Shown in pieces: positions 1 to 5,520 of a DNA stretch of 8,661 bases. Below the pieces are notes generated by a model. It did not search any database. It had not been told where the DNA came from and was given only the letters and a program-made list of their open reading frames with translations. Position numbers and translations under genes: made by a program. Location: positions 1 through 8,661 of the forward strand of contig CAYHGP010000031.1 in assembly GCA_964356195.1 (NCBI GenBank). The letters run 5' to 3'. This DNA is from 2-02-FULL-48-14 sp964356195 (lineage in GTDB: Bacteria; Patescibacteriota; Gracilibacteria; UBA1369; 2-02-FULL-48-14). Positions within the stretch are counted from its first letter, which is position 1. Each line of letters begins with the position of its first letter.

Positions 1-1
1 G

Positions 2-352
2 GAACGTACCTTTCTCCTCAACCATGCCTCGGGTTGGGTAAAAACTCCCCAGGGAGAACAGGAAGAGGCAAAGAGCTGGATGGAAACTTTCGATGTTCAT
101 GGAAACCTCGCACGCGTCGTTACTGAAGGAGAACCTGATCTTGTCTTTACCACCAGAAACGGAAAAGTTGAGATGAAACGAGGGAAAAAACTTGAAGCGA
201 CTCAGCGCTCACAAGGAGCGAACCACACCAGTATCATCCTTCCTGACACGAACAACGTCCTAACGGTCTCCATAGATTCTTTCGGCTTGATCGACGAACT
301 TCAAAACCTTGCCGACGACGGCGGTACGGAGCTTAAAGTGAAACTACGATAA
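2..352 (+). CDS. Unrecognised protein, 5'-truncated by the window edge
   Basis: The frame is open from the first bases of the window to a TAA stop, giving 116 residues of a C-terminal part. An ATG at 80 lies inside this open frame and is probably not the true start, because coding sequence continues upstream (reading ERTFLLNHASGW). The visible part is hydrophilic and rich in charged residues, with alternating polar and aliphatic stretches suggesting beta structure (DLVFTTRNGKVEMKRG, TSIILPDTNNVLTVSI). It has no membrane segment and no cysteine. I do not recognise the family and assign no function. The next gene on the same strand starts 43 nt later but appears to have its own promoter. Confidence 0.7.
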   Translation, partial: ERTFLLNHASGWVKTPQGEQEEAKSWMETFDVHGNLARVVTEGEPDLVFTTRNGKVEMKRGKKLEATQRSQGANHTSIILPDTNNVLTVSIDSFGLIDELQNLADDGGTELKVKLR

Positions 353-358
353 ATCCAT

Positions 359-386
359 TTGGATTGCGTCAAATTTGTACTACACT
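359..386 (+). promoter_or_regulatory. Candidate sigma70-type promoter for the small membrane protein
   Basis: TTGGAT (359-364), a 16-nt spacer and TACACT (381-386). The predicted transcription start (about 393) is only about 3 nt before the ATG at 396, so the mRNA would be leaderless. TACACT is also the -10 hexamer of the FtsA-like gene at the other end of the window. The -35 match is weak, so this rests on the -10 element and the repeated spacing pattern. Confidence 0.4.
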
Positions 387-395
387 GGAACGGTC

Positions 396-848
396 ATGAA
401 AAACGCCGAGAAAAAAATCATTACACCAATACGCGCTTTATCCGGCTCCATCATTATAGGGGTCGCTTTAGGATTGAGCCTTTATTCTATCGAATACACT
501 ATCAATTCCTCTTTGGACCTTTTGTCGATTTTTATTCCGACTGTTGCAGCGGCAAGCATCTTAATTCCATTGGGTCTTGGCTTGCTTGCAGCCAAGAATT
601 ATAAAAAGACAAAAGGAATACTAAAACCTGTGGCAAAAAACTTCGCCGCAGCGCTAGGATGCGTCTCTCTCAGCTTACTTTTAGGGGCGATAACGGAAGC
701 CAAACTATACTGCACCTATGGAGCTTGCAGTGAATTTGCAGGTATAGGTATCATTATGACTCTAGGCTGGATACCAGTAATGGCAGGAATAAGTGCTTTG
801 TTAACATTGATCGGCGTCTGGATCCTTTTGATGAAGAAACGCAAATAA
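396..848 (+). CDS. Small four-helix integral membrane protein, function unknown
   Basis: This encodes 150 residues. I chose the ATG at 396 over an in-frame TTG at 375 because it gives a lysine-rich N-terminus (MKNAEKK) before the first hydrophobic segment and because the candidate -10 box overlaps the longer form. Hydrophobic segments lie near residues 15-33, 41-66, 82-100 and 115-146; the last is long enough to be a helical hairpin. A basic loop (KNYKKTKG, about 68-75) and a basic C-terminus (MKKRK) suggest cytoplasmic sides. Two cysteines (C106 and C111, in LYCTYGACSEF) sit in a short loop between the third and fourth segments and could form a disulfide if it faces outward. No Shine-Dalgarno sequence is visible. 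It converges on the EF-hand gene, with only 10 nt between the stop codons. I do not recognise a family; it may be a lineage-specific membrane protein. Confidence 0.75.
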   Translation: MKNAEKKIITPIRALSGSIIIGVALGLSLYSIEYTINSSLDLLSIFIPTVAAASILIPLGLGLLAAKNYKKTKGILKPVAKNFAAALGCVSLSLLLGAITEAKLYCTYGACSEFAGIGIIMTLGWIPVMAGISALLTLIGVWILLMKKRK

Positions 849-858
849 TTGAAGCACA

Positions 859-1520
859 CTAAAAACTTGGCTGGACCGCCCGTTGAGCCAAGCGCGCGTA
901 TCGAGTTCGATCTCGATTATCAATAGTCCCGTTACCATCCACATCATCTTTGGCGGAAATAACGCCGTCTTTATTAAGGTCCACAGGGCAAAAAGTACTT
1001 TCAGTAAGAAGTGGGATGTAGCTCGCCATGAAGTCAGCCCTCAGCTCAAGCAAGTAAGGCTCTTTGAAATCTTCTTCGTAACCGAAGAGACCTGCAGCGG
1101 CTGTCACATCTTTTGCAACGGCTTCATGGAAACTGAGCCGTCCGTCTCCATTTCTATCTGCGGGGAGTTTTTCAGGAATATTCCAGGTACACGAAGTCTC
1201 ATCCAAAAGGGTTGTAGAGCATTGCCAAGAAGCAAGAGCTTCGGCTTTTGTTCGTCCATGGGACGCTTGGTAGGCTTCATCGGAAACTAAGCTCATCTGC
1301 GCTTTAAATCCCGCCCGTTCTTGCGCGCATTCTCCTCGCACTTCAGCAGCGTCACAGCTTTTGGTACTGGCGGCACAGATCTCTGAAACTTCCTCGGGGC
1401 GGGGAACGTGATAGGGCTCCGTACGAAGATCTCTGGCTTCAGCGGTCCCGGCTAGAAAAGAGAGTACAGGCAACATATTTAGAAAAAAGTAATAAGGGCT
1501 AATTTAAACACGATGCGCAT
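859..1520 (-). CDS. Secreted EF-hand/dockerin-like calcium-binding protein, frameshifted in its signal peptide
   Basis: The uninterrupted frame runs from an ATG at 1476 to TAG at 859 (205 residues) but begins with an oddly short, uncharged hydrophobic stretch ending in AGTAEA-RD. Upstream in another frame, an ATG at 1520 opens a classic basic signal-peptide start (MRIVFKLALITFF) that meets TAA just after a run of six T. One extra T in that run would join the two frames into a normal signal peptide with an AEA-type cleavage site. The gene is therefore probably 859-1520 with a real or sequencing frameshift near 1483-1488. Numbered from the 1476 ATG, the mature part carries three calcium-loop motifs: D107 to E118 (DRNGDGRLSFHE), D166 to D177 (DLNKDGVISAKD) and D178 to D189 (DVDGNGTIDNRD). 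The last two are adjacent, as in dockerins. Six cysteines (34, 41, 50, 86, 96, 163) could form three disulfides outside the cell. The role is unknown; dockerin-like modules can mediate calcium-dependent surface or complex binding. A weak -10 (CATATT, 1534-1529) lies just upstream of the 1520 ATG. Confidence 0.75.
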
Positions 1521-1558
1521 GATTCGTCAATATGCCACCCTGCTTGTTCGGCGAGAAA

Positions 1559-1635
1559 TGGTGGGCGATAGAAGATTCGAACTTCCGACCTCCACAATGT
1601 CAATGTGGCGCTCTAACCAACTGAGCTAACCGCCC
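1559..1635 (-). tRNA. tRNA-Val (anticodon GAC), CCA encoded
   Basis: The minus strand folds into a full cloverleaf. The acceptor is GGGCGGT paired with ATCGCCC (one G-T wobble). The D-arm reads GCTCAGTTGGTTAGAGC. The anticodon stem CCACA/TGTGG encloses the loop TTGACAT, with anticodon GAC at 1601-1599. The T-arm is GGAAG/CTTCT around the loop TTCGAAT. Discriminator A (1562) is followed by an encoded CCA (1561-1559). GAC decodes the valine codons GTC and GTT. The gene lies 38 nt upstream of the EF-hand gene on the same strand and could be cotranscribed with it. Confidence 0.96.
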
Positions 1636-1648
1636 GTAATGAGTGCGA

Positions 1649-1666
1649 AGGATAACTTGTTATCCT
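1649..1666. repeat. Inverted repeat upstream of tRNA-Val
   Basis: AGGATAAC and GTTATCCT form 8-bp perfect arms separated by TT, 13 nt upstream of the tRNA 5' end. No T tract follows on either strand, so it is not an intrinsic terminator. It could be a protein-binding site, a tRNA precursor processing hairpin or a small palindromic repeat. Confidence 0.6.
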
Positions 1667-1679
1667 GAGAACGAATGGA

Positions 1680-1714
1680 GGGCGTATGCACTCCGAAGGA
1701 GTTGCTAACCGCCC
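1680..1714. repeat. Nested hairpin in the S8 protease/tRNA-Val spacer
   Basis: On the + strand, GGGCG (1680-1684) can pair with CGCCC (1710-1714), enclosing a 5-bp hairpin ACTCC-GAA-GGAGT (1690-1702). It has no T tract on either strand. On the minus strand the outer arm is also the tRNA-like GGGCGGTTAGC fragment, so this structure and the tRNA-derived repeat are the same sequence seen two ways. Confidence 0.4.
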
Positions 1715-1740
1715 CCTGCGTAGCAGTTTGAGCTAACGCC
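1703..1740 (-). repeat. Two partial copies of the tRNA-Val 5' end
   Basis: On the minus strand, 1714-1704 reads GGGCGGTTAGC, identical to the first 11 nt of the tRNA-Val gene (1635-1625). Nearby, 1740-1729 reads GGCGTTAGCTCA, which matches the same region with one base missing and extends into the D-arm. Neither copy continues into an anticodon or T-arm. CTGC-GTA-GCAG (1716-1726) lies between them. They look like duplicated or decayed tRNA fragments rather than a second tRNA. Confidence 0.5.
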
Positions 1741-1748
1741 TGCGCATT

Positions 1749-2987
1749 CTACTGAATCCGCGTCACGCCCGCAAGTTCTCCATCGACAACAACTTCACCT
1801 TCGGCCTTGAGCCCACTCAGAATCTGCTCAAGCGTCCATTCGCTGCTGGAGGAAGCAGACTCCAGGAGGGTGACAACAGCCGCCGTCACTTTGGCGGTTG
1901 CTTGGGAAGTCCCGCTCTTGTAGCCGTAAGCATTGTCGGGAAGGGAAGAGCGAATATGGTAACCATAAGCCGCAATATCGATCCAGTCCCCGTAGTTGGA
2001 GTTGGGCATCTTTTCGCCTGCACTGTCCACGCTGGCCACCGCAATGGTGTGTTCATATTCAGCCGGGTAAAACCCATGATCGGTGCCATTGTTGCCCGCC
2101 GCCGCCACCAAAATCACATTCTCTTCGTAGGCCTTGTCTACGAGGGCTTCCAGCGCATAAGAAGGCGAACTCACTCCGAAACTCATGTTGATGACATCCA
2201 CGTCATTATCCAAAGCCAAACTGAGCGCCTCCACCACGTTGGAAAGTTTTCCACCCTGAGCATCTACAATTTTATAAGGAATGATTTCGATGTTTTCCGA
2301 CTCGCTGGCGATGATGCCTGCAATGTGTGTTCCATGGCCCACGTCATCCACCATAGTGGTGTTGCCGGAAACGGTATTCCAACCTGTTAAAACAGGGTCT
2401 TCCGCGAAGATTTCATGGCTAGCATCCACTCCGCTGTCAATCACCGCCACACGGATGGTTTTCGCCTCTGTTTTAGATAAACCCGAGTCTGTCGAAACGG
2501 TGTCCAGCTCCTGAGGCAGAGTAGGAGGCGCTCCCAAAGGGTCGGCAATAGGCCAACTATAGGAAGGGGAGAGCAACTCCAGTTCCTGATCGACTTCTAC
2601 ATATTCAAACTCGGGAATCGCCTTTTTATACTGCTCCGCCAAGGTTGCCAGTTCCACGTCGGAGAGGGGTTTTACAGGTTGAAGTAGGAGCATATTTTTT
2701 GAAGAATCGGTGTTCAATGTGACCACCAAACCGGTATTTTCTCGATTAGCTTCCGGCTCCGCCATGAGAACATCCGCACGGAGCAACTCGGACACAAAGG
2801 GAGAATTGTTCCCGGAGCTGGATAAATCATCCACGGTCATCCCGTTTTTACCATTCAGAACGCGCAGGGCTTCCAGCGAGTCCGTGGAAAAGATTTGAGA
2901 CTCATTCCTGGACTCAATAAAACCCAAACTAATCGCTAGAGTAAGCGCAAATACGACTGGAATCGTGGAGAGTAACTTGGTTTTCAT
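1749..2987 (-). CDS. Subtilisin-like serine protease (peptidase family S8), secreted or membrane-anchored
   Basis: This 412-residue protein begins with a basic, hydrophobic export segment (MKTKLLSTIP, then a core near 9-23). No clear AxA cleavage site is visible, so it may remain anchored. Residues about 28-140 resemble a propeptide; the stretch ending YVEVDQELELL resembles the end of an I9-type inhibitor domain. The catalytic domain covers about 175-375, with D184 in AVIDSGVD, H218 in GHGTHIAG, oxyanion N299 in AAAGNNG and S361 in SGTSQATAKV, so the full triad is present. The serine motif has Gln where the classic GTSMA has Met, and it lacks the usual Pro-His. The C-terminal 35 residues are acidic and helical. 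Expected role: proteolysis outside the cytoplasm, after self-removal of the propeptide. Translation starts at ATG 2987 in the context CACGCC-ATG without a Shine-Dalgarno sequence. The gene ends in TAG, 113 nt before tRNA-Val. Confidence 0.93.
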   Translation of the reverse strand: MKTKLLSTIPVVFALTLAISLGFIESRNESQIFSTDSLEALRVLNGKNGMTVDDLSSSGNNSPFVSELLRADVLMAEPEANRENTGLVVTLNTDSSKNMLLLQPVKPLSDVELATLAEQYKKAIPEFEYVEVDQELELLSPSYSWPIADPLGAPPTLPQELDTVSTDSGLSKTEAKTIRVAVIDSGVDASHEIFAEDPVLTGWNTVSGNTTMVDDVGHGTHIAGIIASESENIEIIPYKIVDAQGGKLSNVVEALSLALDNDVDVINMSFGVSSPSYALEALVDKAYEENVILVAAAGNNGTDHGFYPAEYEHTIAVASVDSAGEKMPNSNYGDWIDIAAYGYHIRSSLPDNAYGYKSGTSQATAKVTAAVVTLLESASSSSEWTLEQILSGLKAEGEVVVDGELAGVTRIQ

Positions 2988-3014
2988 GGCGTGATTAACA
3001 GGTTAACTTCTGAA

Positions 3015-3043
3015 ATCATAGCGAGCTTTAGCCAAAAAGACTA
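3015..3043 (-). promoter_or_regulatory. Candidate promoter of the S8 protease gene
   Basis: On the minus strand, TAGTCT (3043-3038), a 17-nt spacer and TATGAT (3020-3015, five of six to TATAAT). The predicted start near 3008 gives a 5' UTR of about 20 nt, unlike the leaderless genes in this window. Its -35 overlaps by two bases the -35 of the divergent promoter at 3042-3070, so the two may compete or be controlled together. A GTTAAT hexamer nearer the ATG (3000-2995) is a weaker alternative without a -35. Confidence 0.4.
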
Positions 3044-3070
3044 GACAAGATTCCGGAAATTGTATATAAT
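3042..3070 (+). promoter_or_regulatory. Strong sigma70-type promoter of the candidate small RNA
   Basis: TAGACA (3042-3047, five of six to TTGACA), an exact 17-nt spacer, then a perfect TATAAT (3065-3070). The predicted start is near 3077, exactly where the first stem of the downstream RNA begins. No long reading frame follows before the terminator at 3122-3160, which is why I read the transcript as noncoding. Confidence 0.7.
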
Positions 3071-3076
3071 CAACAC

Positions 3077-3160
3077 CTATTTGAATTTAAGTCAAATAGT
3101 GGATCAGATTAATTACGGTTGAAGAGGGCTCTTCATGGCGTGGAGGGGGCCCTCTTTTTT
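3077..3160 (+). ncRNA. Candidate small RNA of about 84 nt (or attenuated leader)
   Basis: The segment between a near-consensus promoter and an intrinsic terminator would give a short stable transcript. It opens with a perfect 8-bp hairpin, CTATTTGA (3077-3084) and TCAAATAG (3092-3099), with loop ATTTAAG. A linker of about 22 nt follows, then the terminator hairpin. The terminator loop contains TTCATGGCGTG (3132-3142), the exact complement of the S8 protease mRNA around its start codon (CACGCCAUGAA). GAAGA (3121-3125) can also pair with TCTTC (3130-3134), which would compete with the terminator stem. It does not match my recollection of 6S RNA, 4.5S RNA, tmRNA or a known riboswitch. It could instead be a premature-termination leader for the gene at 3233, but that gene has its own -10 box. 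Confidence 0.5.
3122..3160 (+). terminator. Strong intrinsic (Rho-independent) terminator
   Basis: AAGAGGGC (3122-3129) pairs perfectly with GCCCTCTT (3149-3156), and the stem runs into a tract of six T (3155-3160). The loop is large (3130-3148) but can extend the stem with G-T and G-C pairs. It faces the + strand and ends the candidate small RNA. Confidence 0.85.
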
Positions 3161-3162
3161 GT

Positions 3163-3179
3163 ACTCGACAAAGTCGAGT
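3163..3179. repeat. Second perfect hairpin just after the terminator
   Basis: ACTCGAC (3163-3169) and GTCGAGT (3173-3179) form a 7-bp stem with an AAA loop, two bases after the terminator T tract. Only a weak TTTT follows further downstream. It may be a back-up terminator structure, or an operator for the gene at 3233, whose -10 box is 42 nt downstream. Confidence 0.5.
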
Positions 3180-3197
3180 GAATTTTAAAAGAGCTGC

Positions 3198-3226
3198 TTC
3201 CAAAAAAACACGAAAAGTGGTAGAAT
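3198..3226 (+). promoter_or_regulatory. Extended -10 promoter of the Pro/Gln/Ala-rich protein gene
   Basis: TG (3218-3219), one base, then TAGAAT (3221-3226) form an extended -10. A poor -35 (TTCCAA, 3198-3203) lies 17 nt upstream, as is usual for extended -10 promoters. The predicted transcription start (3233) coincides with the A of the ATG, implying a fully leaderless mRNA. Confidence 0.5.
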
Positions 3227-3232
3227 TGATGT

Positions 3233-3918
3233 ATGTCAGACGGCGATTACACAGTTGGGTCAGGTTTCACAGGAGGATTCGCTTATGGCGATGCTTCTCA
3301 ACAGGGGCAACAGGGTGCGTTTCAAGGCGCTCAGCCTGCACCAGTCCAACCTGTGCAAGCACAGCCCATGCAGCCTGTTCCGCCGCCAATGCCTCAGCAA
3401 TACGCTCAGCCCATGCCTCCGGCACCTGCACCCCAGGCCTATGCACCTGCACCCATGGCACCTGCACCTGCCGCGCCTATGGCCGGAATGATGGGGGATG
3501 CAGTAGGGGGCACAGCTCAAGACCAAGGTCAGCCCGCCGGTGACCCTAACTATGTCTTCGGGGCCCGCATGAAGACTTTTACGACGACCATCAAGTTGCC
3601 CGCGCACAGCCTTAAGTTTGACGAAAACCTATTCATCAACCTTTTGGCCGGCTCCATTTCTCTTACAAAAGATGAAAAACGCAAAATCGTGGATTCCATC
3701 CCTAAGCTTCGCCAAGAACAAGTCGACGAACTGATCCGCATTTTTGATGAAGAACGTTCAAAATTCGTGGAACTGTCCGCCAAACACGGCGCTCAGTTAA
3801 AGAAGCTCGAAGACGAACACGCCGCCGATTGGCGCGACCTCGAAATTAACTACAAAGCCGAAACCAAAGGCCAGGAAGACCAAAACAAGGCCGACGAAAT
3901 TCGAAAGCAGTTGGGGCT
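3233..3918 (+). CDS. Pro/Gln/Ala-rich protein with a helical C-terminal part, 3' end lost in gap 1
   Basis: From the ATG, 228 complete residues are visible before the gap. Residues about 1-30 are Gly/Gln-rich. Residues about 31-105 are a low-complexity stretch of Pro, Ala, Gln and Met with repeats such as QPMQPVPP and APAPMAPAPA, likely disordered. From about 111 the protein becomes ordered: a short beta-like segment (MKTFTTTIKL), a helical region (NLLAGSISLTKDEKRKIVDSI), then highly charged helix with coiled-coil character (about 158-228). There is no signal peptide or membrane segment, so it is probably cytoplasmic. The Pro-rich arm joined to a coiled coil suggests a scaffold or adaptor, but this is inference. 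I recall similar helical domains in CPR hypothetical proteins but can name no family. It converges on proS across the gap. Start choice is supported by the extended -10 directly upstream. Confidence 0.8.
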
Positions 3919-4018
3919 NNNNNNNNNNNNNNNNNNNNNNNNNNNNNNNNNNNNNNNNNNNNNNNNNNNNNNNNNNNNNNNNNNNNNNNNNNNNNNNNNN
4001 NNNNNNNNNNNNNNNNNN
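3919..4018. other. Assembly gap 1 (100 N)
   Basis: Exactly 100 N, probably a placeholder of unknown length. It removes the 3' ends of two convergent genes, the Pro/Gln/Ala-rich protein (+) and proS (-). Reading frames that run through it into the opposite gene are artefacts. Confidence 0.98.
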
Positions 4019-5319
4019 TCGTCCTCTTCGGTGCCGGCCCACGCGGCTTTCACGAAGCCTCCTTTGTCATCCAAAATTTTGACCATTTCTTCAATGGTTT
4101 CGGCCTCAAAAATATTGTTTTTCAAATTGTCTTCCGCTCGTTTGAGCATATCGACTTGAATCCCTTCGAGCAAAGCGGGAATGGCACCGGCAAGGTCAGC
4201 GAGAGGGAACGTGACCTTTTCACTGGTATCACGGCGCGCCACAATACATTCGTTCTTGGCTAAATCACGTGGACCAAGCTCAAGACGGAGCGGAACTCCT
4301 TTGAGTTCCCATTCATTAAATTTGTAACCGGGAGTCATTTGTTCGCGGGTGTCGAAGTGGACACGCACGCCCTTTTCTTTTAAGTCAGCGGAAACTTTTT
4401 CAAGCGCTGCAAAAACCGGAATCTTCTCTTCATCATTGCGCCAAATGGGAATCAGCACCACTTGGTAAGGAGCCACGCGTGGAGGAAGAACCAAGCCCTT
4501 TTCATCTCCATGACACACAATAATCGTTCCAATAATTCGCGTGGAAAGTCCCCAGGAAGTTTGCCAGGCATACTGTTTCTCTCCTTTTTCATCCTGGAAT
4601 TGAATGTCAAAAGCCTTCGCAAAGGTCTGCCCCAAATGGTGCGAGGTTCCCGCTTGAATCACTTTTCCATCTTTAGCTAAAGCCTCGGTGGTCATAGTGT
4701 AATCCGCACCGGCAAAAGTTTCTTTGGGCGATTTTTTCCCGGTCATCACCGGCAAAGACAAAAATTCACGATCAAAATCTTCATACATTTTAAGGGCGCG
4801 TGCCACTTCAGCTTCCGCCTCTGCTTTTGTAGCATGAACGGTATGCCCTTCCTGCCACAAAAATTCCGTGGTTCGTAAGAAAGGTCGAGTTCGCATTTCC
4901 CAGCGCACCACATTCGCCCACTGGTTGATGAGCAAGGGAAGGTCGCGGTAGCTCTGAATCCAGTCGGAATAGGTGTCGTACATAATGGTTTCCGATGTGG
5001 GACGAACCACGAGCGGTTCGGCAAGTTCCTTTCCTCCACCATGAGTCACCACCGCACATTCGGGCGCAAACCCTTTCACGTGATCTTTTTCTTTCGTCAA
5101 AAAACTCTGAGGAATGAACAAAGGAAAGTAGGCATTCTTCACACCCGCGGCCTTAATCCGTCGGTCAAGTTCCCCTTGAACTAACTCCCAAATGGCGTAC
5201 CCATAAGGTCGAATCACCATACAGCCTTTCACTTTGCTGTGTTGAGCCATTTCGGCTTTATCCACCACATCGAGGTACCACTGCGGAAAGTCTTTGGATT
5301 GGGAAGCAATTTGAGTCAT
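4019..5319 (-). CDS. proS: Prolyl-tRNA synthetase, archaeal/eukaryote-type, C-terminus lost in gap 1
   Basis: This cytoplasmic class II aminoacyl-tRNA synthetase joins proline to tRNA-Pro using ATP. 433 residues are visible. The N-terminus (KDFPQWYLDVVDKAEMAQ) and the lack of the large insertion domain found in E. coli-type enzymes mark the short archaeal/eukaryotic form, usually about 480 residues. Key sites: PTSE (107-110), motif 2 RTTEFLWQEGHT (149-160), HHLGQTFAKAF (227-237), motif 3 SWGLSTRIIG with R261, and the anticodon-binding domain from about 283, including GYKFNEWELKGVPLRLELGPRDL (331-353, quoted in parts: GYKFNEWELKG and VPLRLELGPRDL). The frame enters the gap just after FVKAAWAGTEED, where about 50 more residues with a Cys-rich zinc-site-like tail are expected in this family. 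The ATG at 5319 is 8 nt after a TATAAA -10 box, with no Shine-Dalgarno sequence. Confidence 0.97.
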
Positions 5320-5327
5320 GCTGGGAG

Positions 5328-5354
5328 TTTATAGCAAGAATGAGGAAAGGTGAA
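5328..5354 (-). promoter_or_regulatory. Candidate proS promoter
   Basis: On the minus strand, TATAAA (5333-5328) lies 8 nt before the proS ATG, so the predicted start at about 5321 leaves a leader of about 2 nt. The best -35 is TTCACC (5354-5349) with a short 15-nt spacer, so the -35 is doubtful. Confidence 0.4.
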
Positions 5355-5375
5355 GGAGTGATAGGGTTGACTAAA

Positions 5376-5475
5376 NNNNNNNNNNNNNNNNNNNNNNNNN
5401 NNNNNNNNNNNNNNNNNNNNNNNNNNNNNNNNNNNNNNNNNNNNNNNNNNNNNNNNNNNNNNNNNNNNNNNNNNN
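5376..5475. other. Assembly gap 2 (100 N)
   Basis: Exactly 100 N of unknown true length, 56 bp upstream of the proS start. Together with gap 1 it isolates the piece 4019-5375, so the position and orientation of proS relative to its neighbours depend on scaffolding. A + strand gene may lie in the gap: TTGACT (5367-5372) is a good -35 hexamer facing into it, and an open frame leaves it at 5476. Confidence 0.98.
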
Positions 5476-5520
5476 GAAGAAGCCTCAGCAGTTGTTACCG
5501 TAGCCAGACGAAAGTCCTAA
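5476..5520 (+). CDS. Possible 3' tail of a + strand gene hidden in gap 2
   Basis: Directly after the gap, one + frame reads 14 codons (EEASAVVTVARRKS) to TAA at 5518-5520. The stop overlaps, on the opposite strand, the TAG of the baseplate-J-like gene, as in a tight convergent pair. The basic C-terminus is plausible for a small protein, but 14 codons are too few to identify anything and the frame could be open by chance. Confidence 0.3.
   Translation, partial: EEASAVVTVARRKS

Noticed and set aside
883..1290. 135-codon + strand ORF opposite the EF-hand gene
   Set aside because: The minus strand encodes three recognisable calcium loops; the antisense product shows no domain or promoter.
1703..1740. 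A second complete tRNA or tRNA pseudogene
   Set aside because: Only 5'-end similarity is present; no anticodon arm or T-arm can be folded and the acceptor 3' strand is missing.
3135..3188. Small + strand ORF beginning MAWRGPSF inside the terminator
   Set aside because: Only 17 codons, and it lies across the terminator stem and T tract, so most transcripts would end inside it.
3178..3607. Other frames on both strands of the Pro/Gln/Ala-rich gene (Cys/His/Arg-rich products)
   Set aside because: They mirror the GC-rich Pro/Ala codon repeats of the real gene and have no independent start signals or plausible domains.
3850..4018. Extension of proS through the gap, and of the Pro/Gln/Ala-rich gene past 4018
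   Set aside because: Both are artefacts of translating N as open frame; beyond the gap each reads as the antisense of the other gene.
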